From Salinimicrobium sp963709775 (GTDB taxonomy: Bacteria; Bacteroidota; Bacteroidia; Flavobacteriales; Flavobacteriaceae), in the NCBI GenBank assembly GCA_963709775.1, contig CAVPXS010000011.1, forward strand, positions 1-64,000: 64,000 bases of DNA, in the 5' to 3' direction. The position numbers and the translations under genes are program-made. Every line of letters starts with the position of its first letter. Within the stretch, counting starts at the first letter, position 1. Below, piece by piece: positions 9,262 through 18,750 of the stretch. The notes under the pieces are model-generated. The model had not been told where the DNA came from, did not search any database, and worked only from the letters and a program-made list of their open reading frames with translations.

Positions 9262-10410
9262 TTATTTTTGAGGAACATATTCAGCCAGCTCTCCATCTTC
9301 TATAAAAACAATTGCATCAAAATGCCGGAGCCACTCCGTTTTTAAATGCTTTTTCCTGGCACTCCACAGTATAGCATAATAAGGTGAACCCGCTAATTCC
9401 GGATATTTACTTCTAATTTCTTTGGTATCCATAAAGTAGTCCTGATCAATATCTGGCAGGTAGTGTAAGAGATTCTTCCGGGATTTTCTTTTTCTCTCGA
9501 TCCTTTTCGTCTTCCGGTATGGCATTTTTACTGATGCGAATGCGATGTGGTATGAATTATCGGGCTCACCCTTTAAAAATTCTACGCCCATAGTTTTTTC
9601 TCCCATGTACTCGCTATCTGTCCTTGCAATATGTGCATTAGCCGCCCAGACAATAAATTTTTTCCCGGGATATTCATTTGCGAAAAAGATGAGGTTTTCA
9701 GCCATCTGCCGGTCTCTTTCAGCAATTGACAATTTTATATCCTTTGACCTGTAGACAATGGAGCAACTTTTTAAATTTTTCATGGCCTGCAGCCAAAACC
9801 TGTTCTTGTGAACTTTTGGATGAGTGAGAATCTTTTCAGTTTCATCATCAAAATAAAGCAGATCCTCAGGATCAATAAGATCATTAGTCTTGAATTCAGA
9901 TTCCAGGATCTGGCGCACAATTGATATATACCTACTGCTGAAATCTATTCCTTCACTTTTTAGAAACTTCTCCAGGTCGCCCGGAAAGGATTTTTTTGAA
10001 TAAGAAGAATGAAATTTGTTATCTACACCCCAAATGGTAACACTATGCTTGTCAAGAAACTTAAAAAGTTCCTGACATTGTTCAGCCTGAGACCAGATAC
10101 CATAGAGATGGGACTGCTGATGTTCATTATAAAGCGCATAAAAATCTGATTCAAAAATGATATTTTCAAAACCCTCTTCCTTCACCAGATATTTGACGAA
10201 ATCTGTTTTCTTTCTTAGATCTGCTCCAGATCTGTGAAATGATTCTCCTAAGAACACAAACTGCTTGTTGTCAATATTCTTCGAAATAATAGTCTTTACC
10301 GTTTCAGAAAGGATATCGGAAGAGTCCGATAATTCATAAACATGATCTTCTATTTGAGCTGATAAAATAGGTGGAAATAGCACCACTAAAAGAAAAAATA
10401 GTTTCTTCAT
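9262..10410 (-). CDS. Secreted erythromycin-esterase-like hydrolase
   Basis: 382 residues with a signal peptide (MKKLFFLLVVLFPPILSAQ). The key residues of the erythromycin esterase family are present: FLGESFH (Glu56, His59), IIFESD (Glu87), ERDRQMAENL (231-240) and WAANAH (His260). It is a stand-alone second homologue 3 kb from the fused one, convergent with the preceding genes and ending two bases from the pseudogene stop. Known members hydrolyse macrolide lactones; a secreted flavobacterial member more probably acts on another ester. Upstream 10411-10543 holds no gene. Confidence 0.8.
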   Translation of the reverse strand: MKKLFFLLVVLFPPILSAQIEDHVYELSDSSDILSETVKTIISKNIDNKQFVFLGESFHRSGADLRKKTDFVKYLVKEEGFENIIFESDFYALYNEHQQSHLYGIWSQAEQCQELFKFLDKHSVTIWGVDNKFHSSYSKKSFPGDLEKFLKSEGIDFSSRYISIVRQILESEFKTNDLIDPEDLLYFDDETEKILTHPKVHKNRFWLQAMKNLKSCSIVYRSKDIKLSIAERDRQMAENLIFFANEYPGKKFIVWAANAHIARTDSEYMGEKTMGVEFLKGEPDNSYHIAFASVKMPYRKTKRIERKRKSRKNLLHYLPDIDQDYFMDTKEIRSKYPELAGSPYYAILWSARKKHLKTEWLRHFDAIVFIEDGELAEYVPQK

Positions 10411-10543
10411 TTCAATATTTAAGATTGTAAATATGAGATAAATTTTAAATTTTCTTCCTTACCGGGATTTTTAAGTTAAACCAGACCTCTTTCAGAAAAA
10501 CCATTAATGGCTAACAAAATTGTTAGTTGTAAATTGTTAATGA

Positions 10544-10900
10544 TCATTCCTCCACCTCAGCAAAAACATCATCACTTATTGAAAAATCAAGGGTTTCAGC
10601 ATCGGTTCCATATTTTAGGAATTGATCGATCCCTTTTTGAAGCATAAGTTCTGTAGAGAATTTGCGGCTGGTGGCGAGAACGAATCCGCCGCGGGTGATC
10701 CTGAAGAAATATTTTCCCGAACCTGTCCTGGCTTTTCTAAAAGTAAAAGATTCTGTGTCCTCCCGAATAGTCTCTATGATGGTCTCGCAATCTGATTTCT
10801 GCTTACAGGCAATGCTGGTGAAGATGGTTTTCCCCTTGCGGGAGGCAAAGGTGAATTTATAATTCCCATTCTCTCTTTTACTTATCACAAATGCGCTCAT
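10544..10900 (-). CDS. DUF1508 / YegP-like tandem-domain protein
   Basis: 118 residues composed of two DUF1508 (YegP) units of about 50 residues: FVISKRENGNYKFTFASRKG and a second copy starting FRKARTGSGKYFFRITRGG. These are small beta-rich proteins of unknown biochemical role, often damage- or stress-associated. No signal peptide. Confidence 0.75.
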   Translation of the reverse strand: MSAFVISKRENGNYKFTFASRKGKTIFTSIACKQKSDCETIIETIREDTESFTFRKARTGSGKYFFRITRGGFVLATSRKFSTELMLQKGIDQFLKYGTDAETLDFSISDDVFAEVEE

Positions 10901-11421
10901 AGGCTTTCCCTGTATTTTTCAAAACTTCAAATCTAAAGAAACAGGCGTGGGAAGCAACTCATAATTTTTTAAAAGTTATTAAGAAGGGAAGCACCAAAAA
11001 ACAAATTCCAAATTCCAAAATGGTTAATTGCGGATTGGTTAATTAGAGATTGGGATGGTTGTTCTGCGAAGATCGGCGGGATCTGCGGGAAAGCTTTTTA
11101 CTGAATAATGTATATTGAATATTGTATATTATAAAAGCTGAAAAGCAGGCTTTGTCACCGCTATGGAAATGCTATAGATGGAAGCAAATGAGTTACAATT
11201 TCTTTGTGCTCTTACTTTCTTGACTTCTTTGCTTTGTGTGAAATCCTTTGAGAAATTCCAAATTACAAACAACAAATCCCAATTTGAGAAAACATTCTTT
11301 GCGGTATAAAACTTTGGAAAAGTTGCAATGTAAGATGGCGCGGATTTGTAATCCGGGCCGATAAAGCAGAAAACAAAAAAGCCGGCAAAGTGCCGGCTTT
11401 TTGCTTATATATTTTCAGAGT
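10901..11421. other. Gene-free interval
   Basis: About 520 AT-rich bases with no convincing ORF or RNA gene. It contains GGTTAATT-type low-complexity stretches that recur at 33160-33200 and 39780-39850, a small CGGATTTGTAATCCG dyad near 11340, and the terminator listed at 11376-11402. Confidence 0.6.
11376..11402. terminator. Rho-independent-type terminator
   Basis: Perfect stem AAAAAGCCGGCA / TGCCGGCTTTTT with an AAG loop, A-rich before and T-rich after, so it can work in both directions. It lies 20 bases downstream of the minus-strand repeat-protein gene. Confidence 0.8.
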
Positions 11422-12010
11422 CTACTTATTTCCACCTTTGCTTTTGACGTCACGGTTCTTTTTATGAAGTTCTATCTCCCTCCTGTCGGCTCTTTTGGCT
11501 TGCTCCCGGTGCCATTCGGCCGCTTTTAAGGCTTTTTCCCTGTTCCATTCGGCTTTATCTTTTTGCAGTTCTCTTTCCCGTTCTGCCGCCTCTTTTGCGA
11601 GTTCACGGTAATACTCAGCCTCTTCTTTTGCATGTTCCCGTTCAAATTCATTGTCGCGTTTGCGCATTTCCCTGGCTCTTTTTTCAGCTTCCTTGGCTCT
11701 CTCGCGGTAGAATTCGGCATCGGCTTTGGCCATTTCCCGATAGGCTTCGGCTGCATCCTTTCTTTCTTCGCGGTACAATTTTGCAAATTCCCTTTCACGT
11801 TCCCGGTGCCATTTAGCTTCCTCCCTGGCTCTTTCCCTATAAATCTTTTCCCGTTCCTTCTCGTGCTTTTCTGGCTTCTTTAGCCATTTCCTTGCGTTCC
11901 TTAAAAGCTTCCTTGTTACCTTTCCCTCTATTTCCATTATCCTGCGAAAATCCTGAAAATCCGGACATCAGAAAAAATACACTTGCAATTAATATGGTAA
12001 AGTTTTTCAT
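11422..12010 (-). CDS. Secreted protein of 11-residue charged repeats (frameshifted)
   Basis: The long ORF starting at 11937 has an artificial N terminus. An upstream ATG at 12010 encodes a clear signal peptide (MKNFTILIASVFFLMSGFSG, then FSQ) and a basic linker. Both join if one extra A in the run at 11867-11870 is ignored; the length then is exactly 196 codons. The mature protein is almost only Arg, Lys, Glu and Ala with regular aromatics, in eleven units of 11 residues. No cysteine and no enzymatic motif. Likely one long exported alpha-helix or hendecad coiled coil. Followed by a strong terminator. Function unknown. Confidence 0.7.
11479..11841 (-). repeat. Eleven tandem 33-bp units coding an 11-residue repeat
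   Basis: Units such as YRERAREEAKW, HREREREFAKL, YREMAKADAEF, YRELAKEAAER and HREQAKRADRR follow each other without gap. The consensus is (Y/H)RE-x-AKE-x-AE-(W/F/Y). The DNA repeats are diverged, so this is protein-level periodicity, not a recent satellite. Confidence 0.85.
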
Positions 12011-12151
12011 GATCTATAAATTTATGAACGATATATTCAAGGATCATACCGCTTCTGCCCCTGCGGAATAATGTGGTTCAGTGATTCAGGCCGTGGCCGG
12101 AATCAAGGTTGGATAAGGTTATAAAAGGGGCAGTATTATCTATGTTTTTTA

Positions 12152-12967
12152 TCATATTTCTTCTGAAAACTTATACTGCAGCTCCCGCATCACTTTAGAT
12201 GCTGAAATTATTTTTCCAACCGAAGGTTTAGAATGATCAAATTCCGGAATTTCCAGTCCGGCTTCACGGGCTTTTTCGCTGTAATACTTCTCCCGTGGTG
12301 GATTCAGCGGAAAAACAGCGTTGTATTCCTCTCCAAAAATGTCATTTTCGAGTACCTTTTTTATCACCTGCAGGCAATCTTTCAAATGAATAAGGTTCAC
12401 GGGCCCCAGCGGATTTGCAAGTCCGCTTCTGCCGGCCAGATATTTCACGGGATGTCGTCCGGCGCCAATGAGTCCGCCAAAACGGATTACTGTGGTGTCA
12501 AAAATGGCATTTTCAAGCAGTATTTTTTCTGCGGAAATAATCTCCCTCCCCGAAGCTGAAGTTGCGTTCGGTTTATGATCTTCGGTGTATATAGTAAAGC
12601 TTTCTGTTTCCTCATAAACTGAAATAGAGGAGATAAAAATGACCTTTTTGACCCCTGAAGTTTCTATAGCCCGCCCCAGCTTTGTAATAGCCCCCGAATA
12701 ATCAGATTTTGGTTCCTTGCGTAATCCCGGCGGAAAATCCACCACCAGGACATCGGTCGAAGCCAGAAAACCTTCTATATCTCCTTCAATTCCTTCCGCA
12801 GCAACCTTCAGCTGAAATCCCGCTATTCCGGCATTTCTCAAAAGAGGCAGTTTATCTGCAGAGGTGGTGGAGCCTTTAACCAAAAGACCTTCAGCAAGAA
12901 GCATTTTAGCCAGCGGTAGTCCCAACCAGCCGGTTCCCAGGATCGATATGTTTTTGAAAGGTATAAT
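12152..12967 (-). CDS. NAD(P)-binding epimerase-like protein, start codon unclear
   Basis: SDR/YeeZ-like protein. The nucleotide-binding motif ILGTGWLG lies upstream of the first usual start (TTG at 12925, inside that motif), so the true start must be further up. In frame, only ATA (12964) or ATT (12967) precede KNISILGTGWLG before a stop at 12988, so the ATG has been lost or misread. Later features: VDFPPGLRKE, FISSISVYEE (the catalytic-type Tyr region) and RFGGLIGAGRHP. About 270 residues. Probable sugar-nucleotide or flavonoid-type reductase; substrate unknown. Confidence 0.7.
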   Translation of the reverse strand: MIPFKNISILGTGWLGLPLAKMLLAEGLLVKGSTTSADKLPLLRNAGIAGFQLKVAAEGIEGDIEGFLASTDVLVVDFPPGLRKEPKSDYSGAITKLGRAIETSGVKKVIFISSISVYEETESFTIYTEDHKPNATSASGREIISAEKILLENAIFDTTVIRFGGLIGAGRHPVKYLAGRSGLANPLGPVNLIHLKDCLQVIKKVLENDIFGEEYNAVFPLNPPREKYYSEKAREAGLEIPEFDHSKPSVGKIISASKVMRELQYKFSEEI

Positions 12968-13092
12968 GTTTAAGGATTTAAGTGATTAATATCCAAATTT
13001 CAATGCACCGAATTGCGAGTATCGGGTTTAGCCGTTCTGATTATTTGTGTTTGGAATCTTGGTGCTTTGGTTCTTGGTGCTTTACTTCTACT

Positions 13093-15406
13093 TTACTCCA
13101 ATTTAAACGTTCGTTTCACCACAATTGCATCATTCAGCACAAAAGGCCTTGGGATCATATCATCTGCCCGCGCAGGCACCTGTAACTGCGGATTCTCATG
13201 CAGGTCGTATGAGGCTTCCAAAAGAGTGATTTCGGGATGAATTCCTTCTTCCACACTCAGCTCCAGCCTTAGGGTGTCTTTACTCACAGCATAATAAGTC
13301 AGGATATTATCCCACCAGCGATTTTTATGCACATGAAGGTCACTGCTGCCGGGTCGCAAATCTCCCGCTTCTTTTGCATTGGCTTTAAAATAATTAAAAT
13401 CAATTCCTTTGTCGGCAAAAAGTTCAATCCTGTTAATATCGCGGTTGGGAGCGATCTTTATGTTATATACATCCTCACCTTCGGGTTCAATGACAGCTTT
13501 TTGAACCGAAACATAAGGTTCCGGAAGCATAATTTGTGGCGCCGCAGCCGTTTTACTGAAGTTACTGCCATTCTTGCTACCAAACCAGTGCTTTTGCTGT
13601 GCCTCTAAAGCATTTTCAAAATATGGTGCAGTATACTCATCCAGTATTTCCTCATAGGTATTCCAGGTAGCAACGCCTTTATCTTTATCGGCCAGGTACA
13701 CCAGACTATTGGGACGGGGACGATCTTCATTAAAATCTGATTTAAAATGCGCGATCACAAAAAGCACCATAAATACCAGAAAACTTAGAAACCCAAATAA
13801 TTGATTATTCCTGAAGGCTCCAAAAACCGGCCACAGCAGTACGAACAATAAACTCACCAGGACCGCGGTAAGCACCAGCATCCCCAAGCCCAGTGCCACC
13901 GGAAAGGAGACTATAAAAGGCATAAGGATAAATATCGCCGGCAGACTCAAAAATGCCACTACCGGTAACTTCCATTTAGGATCAAAGATCATGATCAACA
14001 GCTGGATGATCCCAAACAACACCGGAATAATAAAATATGCAGCACCCTTTAAGTAAACTGCGGCCAGTAGACTTATCACCCACCACAAAATGAGAGGCGC
14101 GACCAATAGCTGACGGGAATTTTGCGGTTTTCTAAACTTGTGATAGACGTAGAAACACACAGCGAGAGAAAGAAAAATGACTGCTCCAATATACCAGTAG
14201 CCGTTATAGGTAAAGCCGTGTTCCATTTCTTTGTACTGCGGGTAGAACCAAAGCACTAATTCCCAAAAGAAATAACCCAATAGCCCGGCCAGGAACAGCG
14301 ACAGCAGCAAAGGCAAAAATCCTTTCACCATTAGTTTCACTTCCAGCCTCCGCTTCAGCATACCATAAATGATCACTCCAAGCAGCAAGGTAAATGACAG
14401 GATGACCATGGGCATGATCCAGCTGTAGGGATATTTTACAAAGTTGAATCCCGGAAGGTTAAAAAAGAGCACATCTTCTTCCGAAGAAAAATTGATCTAA
14501 CGGGACCGACGCCGAATAATTCAGTAAGGGCATAAGGTAACTCCCCTGGTGAGCCAGGGTTCGCAGATCCAGGTTCCCGGGAATATCTGTTGCAGTATGA
14601 TAATCGAAATGATCGTCAATAAAAGCAAAGTTGAAGCCATTGATGTTTCCCTGCTCCCGCAACACCGTGAGATCTGTATCATTGGGCAACATCTTATATA
14701 CGCTGTAAGCGAGGGAATTGGTGGCCGGGAATTGGACCCCGGCTTCTGAAAAATGGTTGATCAAAGCCCGGTTCCCGCTGTTGGTCTCAAGCAGCATAAA
14801 AGAATTCCCCCCGCTGCCACGAGACTCAAAGTTGAGCGCCAGCCCCACTTCTTTGGCCCAGGGATGTTCTTCTGTAAAAAGATCGGCGCCATTGAGGCCC
14901 AACTCTTCGGCATCGGTAAAAAGTAGTATGATATCATTTTCAGGCATTTTTCCCGAAGCCCGGTAGGCACGAATCCCTTCAAGAATGGTTGCAACGCCAC
15001 TGGCAGCATCACTTGCCCCGGGCGAAGAATGCATCGCGCTGTCATAATGGGACATAAGAAGCAGCGCAGGACCGTCTCCCGTACCTTTAATTCGCGCCAG
15101 GATATTTTGCGCCCGAACAAGGGTGCCTTCCCTGTTGAGGGAAAAGCCTTCCTGCATTTCTATTAGCAGACCCAGCTTCTCAAGTTCATCCACAATGTAA
15201 TTCCGTGCTTTGGAATGGGCAGCACTACCCACATAATGTGGCTCCTGTGCCAAAGCCTCCACATGCTTAAAAGCCCGGGCAGTAGAAAATTGACCGGCCG
15301 GTACTTCTTTGCTCAGATCCACCTGTGGCCTGGTACCGGAAAAGCTCCAAATAACCCCTGAAATAATTATTAATAAGGCAATTCCTGCCTGAATTTGTTT
15401 CGACAT
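13093..15406 (-). CDS. M28 family membrane zinc peptidase (one frameshift)
   Basis: 770-residue protein interrupted by an extra T (run of five at 14487-14491); removing it restores 771 codons. After an N-terminal anchor helix comes an M28 aminopeptidase domain with ligands His120, Asp133, Glu167/Glu168, Glu194 and His270 (MSHYDSAMHSSPGASDAASG begins the signature). The second half has about eight or nine transmembrane helices and an exported C-terminal domain of about 170 residues, like ERMP1/Fxna-type M28 proteins. Probably an envelope aminopeptidase. Neighbouring genes give no further clue. Confidence 0.85.
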
Positions 15407-15536
15407 AATTCAAATATATCTAAAAGCACTTCAACAACTAAAGACTTCCTCCCAAAAATCTTAAATTATTGCCAACACACTTCAGATTATTATATAAATT
15501 TTATATTTTAAGAACTAATTATCAAACACTTGTGCT

Positions 15537-16004
15537 ATGGGTATTAAAAGTTTTCAGGGTAAAAGGGCCGAGCCCGAAAAGGCTGCAAGTGCTTCTGTTT
15601 GCGTTTCAGATTATATGTCTACAGACCTTGTGACCTTCAGGAAAGATCAAACTGTTTTTGAAGTCATGGAACTCTTTTTGAAACATAAAATTTCCGGGGG
15701 TTGCGTGGTAGATGAAGACAACAAGCTGCTGGGCGTAATTTCTGAAGGGGATTGTATGAAACATATCTCCGACAGTCGCTATTACAACATGCCAATGGAT
15801 AATAATCTTGTGGAAAAACGCATGACCTGTAACGCGATGACGATAGACGCCGATATGAATGTGCTGGACGCTGCAAAAAAATTCATTGAAAACAGGTTCA
15901 GGCGGTTTCCAATAGTTAAGAATGGGGAACTCGTAGGCCAGTTAAGTCAAAGTGACGTGTTGCGGGCAGCCCTGAATCTTAAAGGGCAGAGCTGGAAGTT
16001 CTAG
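15537..16004 (+). CDS. CBS-domain pair protein
   Basis: 155 residues with two CBS motifs: DYMSTDLVTFRKDQTVFEV (about 23-41) and MTCNAMTIDADMNVLDAA (about 100-117), ending in RRFPIVKNGELVGQLSQSD. CBS pairs bind adenine nucleotides and usually regulate partners, but here the domain stands alone. The start is the ATG at 15537, preceded by a very AT-rich leader. Followed by a terminator hairpin. Confidence 0.85.
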   Translation: MGIKSFQGKRAEPEKAASASVCVSDYMSTDLVTFRKDQTVFEVMELFLKHKISGGCVVDEDNKLLGVISEGDCMKHISDSRYYNMPMDNNLVEKRMTCNAMTIDADMNVLDAAKKFIENRFRRFPIVKNGELVGQLSQSDVLRAALNLKGQSWKF

Positions 16005-16025
16005 TATTTAAAAAATATTTTACTG

Positions 16026-16058
16026 AAGCCTCTTTGGAATCTTAATTTCGGGAGGCTT
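16026..16058. terminator. Terminator hairpin between convergent genes
   Basis: Arms AAGCCTC and GAGGCTT with a 19-base loop, followed by T residues. It lies between the CBS gene (+) and the zinc-ribbon gene (-) ends. Confidence 0.6.
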
Positions 16059-16063
16059 TTAGC

Positions 16064-16411
16064 TTATATTCTTTTCACAAGCGCATAATAATCCCCCTCC
16101 AGCGGCAGGTAGCCCTGGTCGTAAACGAAGTAGTAAATGTTCCCTGTTTTTGTTGTGTAAATACTTGTGAAATAGTCAAAATTGAAACCTTTGGCAGACA
16201 ATTTTGCTTTGGACATTTTAATCTTGCCGTCGGGATTTAGCTCCTCCAGGATACGGTAATTTTTACGCAACTGGTTGTTCACGTTGCGCACCATGTTTTT
16301 GCTGTCCTTGTTCAAATTGTTATTATAGGAATTGCGGCAGTAATCACTGCAAAACTTCTTATCGGTTCTCCCTACGATCTTTTCCCCACATTCAAGACAG
16401 TTTTTTTCCAT
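16064..16411 (-). CDS. DUF2116-type zinc-ribbon protein
   Basis: 115 residues from the ATG at 16411; an earlier in-frame start at 16459 would add an unlikely extension. The N-terminal zinc ribbon has Cys pairs CLECGEKI and CSDYC, as in DUF2116-like proteins, followed by an Asn-rich basic segment and a beta-rich C-terminal part (YYFVYDQGYLPLEGDYYALV). Probably nucleic-acid binding; no experimental role known to me. Confidence 0.7.
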   Translation of the reverse strand: MEKNCLECGEKIVGRTDKKFCSDYCRNSYNNNLNKDSKNMVRNVNNQLRKNYRILEELNPDGKIKMSKAKLSAKGFNFDYFTSIYTTKTGNIYYFVYDQGYLPLEGDYYALVKRI

Positions 16412-16566
16412 ATTATTAAAAATAGTGATTTTTTGATTAATCTGCTGATGAAGGTTCAAGTTACATGGTTTTGTAGTTTTTTTGCCACGAATACACGAAT
16501 TGTTTCTATATACTTCTCACATATAGCCAAAGGCCAACGGCTAACGGCCAAAAGCTGTTATAAGAA

Positions 16567-17005
16567 TGTCATTCCGACACAGGAGGAATCTCTGTAGAAA
16601 ACGAGAGATTCTTCACTCCGCAAAAGCTGCGCTCTGAATGACAAACATTTCCTCCTGTCATTCCGACAAAGGAGGAATCTCTTAGAAAACGAAAGATTCT
16701 TCGCTCCGCAAAAGCTGCGCTCTGAATGACAAATGATCCCAATGTCATTCCGACGCAGGAGGAATCTCTTTAGGAAAACGAAAGATTCTTCGCTCCGCAA
16801 AAGCTGCGCTCTGAATGACAAACATTTCCTCCTGTCATTCCGACAAAGGAGGAATCTCTTTAGAAAACGAGAGATTCTTCGCTCCGCAAAAGCTACGCTC
16901 TGAATGACAAACATTTCCTCCTGTCATTCCGACAAAGGAGGAATCTCTTCAGGAAAACGAGAGATTCTTCGCTCCGCAAAAGCTGCGCTGTGAAGACAAA
17001 CATTT
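16567..17005. repeat. Five tandem copies of an 89-bp hairpin repeat
   Basis: Copies start at 16567, 16656, 16743, 16833 and 16922 (periods 89, 87, 90 and 89). Each is an imperfect palindrome: TGTCATTC at the start pairs with GAATGACA at the end, and GGAATCTCT with AGAGATTC inside. The link AACATTTCCTCC is nearly constant. A 118-codon ORF on the minus strand is only a reading of this array. It fills the interval between the zinc-ribbon and acetyltransferase genes. Confidence 0.9.
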
Positions 17006-17013
17006 TCAAATTC

Positions 17014-17553
17014 TCAAATTTTCAAATCCCTTTTAAGCTTCGCATAAACCGCCACACTAATAAACCTCCCGTTCTTTATCTCTGAATCTCTCATGATTCC
17101 TTCCTGCTGAAAATGTTGTTTTTCAAGAGCTTTTTGGCTGCTCTTGTTTTCTGTTTCCACAAAGGCTTCGATCCGATGAAGATCCAGCTTTTGAAAACCA
17201 TGATCCAGCACCACCTCCATGGACTCCTGCACGTATCCTCTGCCCCAATACTTCGGAAGCAGCCAGAATCCCAGTTCAGCTTTTTTGTGTTCCCGACTCA
17301 GGTTATTGAAACCAATTGCACCACAAAATTCCTGATCTTCGGCCAAAGTGATCGCCCACCAAATCCCGGTGTGGGTTCTTTCAAGCTCTGCATACCACTC
17401 CAGCTGTTCCCGGGTATCATCAAGCGTGCTATAATTCACTCCGTAATATTTAATCACTTCAGGATGGGAAAGCCCGTTATAGATATTTTCCAGATCGTCT
17501 TCTGTAATCTGGCGAAGGTTTAGTCGGGACGTGGTTAGGTTAGGAAAATCCAT
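17014..17553 (-). CDS. GNAT N-acetyltransferase (RimJ/RimL type)
   Basis: 179 residues. The N-terminal TSRLNLRQITEDDLENIY and the acetyl-CoA motif (LGFWLLPKYWGRGYVQESM) are typical of the RimJ/RimL branch, followed by the DLHRIEAFVETENKSSQKAL segment. Substrates of such proteins range from ribosomal proteins to antibiotics; none can be assigned here. It ends 9 bases from the repeat array. Confidence 0.85.
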   Translation of the reverse strand: MDFPNLTTSRLNLRQITEDDLENIYNGLSHPEVIKYYGVNYSTLDDTREQLEWYAELERTHTGIWWAITLAEDQEFCGAIGFNNLSREHKKAELGFWLLPKYWGRGYVQESMEVVLDHGFQKLDLHRIEAFVETENKSSQKALEKQHFQQEGIMRDSEIKNGRFISVAVYAKLKRDLKI

Positions 17554-17607
17554 TTTTTACAATTAGCAATAAACAAAATCTCAATTCTCATTACTCACTA
17601 CTCAATA

Positions 17608-18082
17608 CTAACCTAATTTCTCCAGTTCCAGGTTCAGGTCGTACTGCAGGTCTTCGTGCAGCTTTTCCATATTCTTTTTCACCAGCTCCAGCTGCCGGTC
17701 GTACATATTTTTGAGGATCTTATTTCGGTGAATAGAAGGTTTGAAATTATTCATTTTTTGAAGGAAATAGATCAATAATTCTATTTCAGTTTCTTTCTTC
17801 CCGGAGTAACGACTGTATTTTTTGACATTTTTGAGCAGCTTCCGCATACTCTTTTTCGTGTAGTAGAAGTTGTTGCGGTTGATGGCGGCAAATTCGGTCA
17901 TCCATTTCGGCTTTCACCTTCTGTTTATACTCTTCCTCATCGTTGGCATCAAACAGGAGATAGGTAAGCAGCTCCTTATTTTCCTTTTTAAAGCGGGATA
18001 ACCGCAACACTATTTGCAGGAGCGCCTCACGGTCCTGGTGTTTTAATTCGTCTCTTATTTCTTTAGCCGAAGCTGGTTTCAT
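17608..18082 (-). CDS. Conserved-type cytosolic helical protein (one frameshift)
   Basis: 157 residues after removing one extra base in the GG at 17896-17897. The two halves are MKPASAKEIRDELKHQDREA up to VKAEMD and EFAAINRNNFYYTKKSMRKL to the end. All-helical and charged, no recognised domain. Its start overlaps the stop of the ABC ATPase gene by one base, so it is translationally linked to the ABC module. Function unknown. Confidence 0.65.
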
Positions 18083-18750
18083 TAATTTCTTTCTTTTAAA
18101 TATTCAAAGGTTACCAGGTCTTTCTCATGCTCTACCTCAAGCAGATTCCCATCTTTTAAAACAAAGCTACGGTTGGAGATTTCCAGCACATCACGATAGT
18201 AATGATCAGTAATTACTAATCCCTTAGTAGTCCTTAGATTGAGTAGAAGTTCTTTTATTTTTTCAATATACTGCGGCTCCACCATTGAAAATGGTTCATC
18301 AAGCAGCAGGAAAGGGTGCGGCAGGTGGGAAAGTAACAGCACCTCCAGGTATTTTAACTGTCCGGCAGAGAGCTTTCCCGTCTTTTGACCATCAAAAGCA
18401 GCAACCCCGGGAGCGTAAAATATCCTGTCCTGCGCTTCCCCTTCCGGAAAAATTAATGGAATGACATCCCGTACTTTCATCTCCTTCGGAAGGAAAGTTT
18501 CCTGCGGTAAAAATCCAATTTTTTGCTGCGGAATAACTTCTGAAGCCTTCATCTTCACTCCATCAATATTCAAACTTATAGAACCCACTTTTAAAGTTCC
18601 CATCATTCCTTTAAGTAAAGAGGATTTACCGGAGCCATTCCTTCCAAAAAGGCCAATTATTTCTCCCTTTTTGCAGCTGAAGGAAATTTCCTTTAAAATC
18701 TGCCTTTTCCCGAAGCTTAAGTTCACCTCCTTTACCTCCAGACGACTCAT
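18082..18750 (-). CDS. ABC transporter ATP-binding protein
   Basis: 222 residues. Walker A GRNGSGKSS (36-44), Q-loop LPQET (81-85), signature LSAGQ (127-131), Walker B LLLDEP (148-153) and H-loop His183 are all present. The D-loop is unusual (SMVEP in place of SALD). It overlaps the upstream small membrane protein gene by 4 bases (ATGA) and the downstream helical protein gene by one. Together they look like a minimal ABC module; the transported substrate is unknown. Confidence 0.85.
   Translation of the reverse strand: MSRLEVKEVNLSFGKRQILKEISFSCKKGEIIGLFGRNGSGKSSLLKGMMGTLKVGSISLNIDGVKMKASEVIPQQKIGFLPQETFLPKEMKVRDVIPLIFPEGEAQDRIFYAPGVAAFDGQKTGKLSAGQLKYLEVLLLSHLPHPFLLLDEPFSMVEPQYIEKIKELLLNLRTTKGLVITDHYYRDVLEISNRSFVLKDGNLLEVEHEKDLVTFEYLKERN

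Noticed and set aside
11563..11883. Forward ORFs opposite the 11-residue repeat protein
   Set aside because: Long open antisense frames result from the repeat's codon bias; Phe-rich composition is an artefact.
16558..16914. 118-codon minus-strand ORF
   Set aside because: It is only a translation of the tandem hairpin array.
16567..17005. Possible CRISPR array
   Set aside because: The repeat is about 78 bp and palindromic with a short constant linker; there are no variable spacers and no cas genes.
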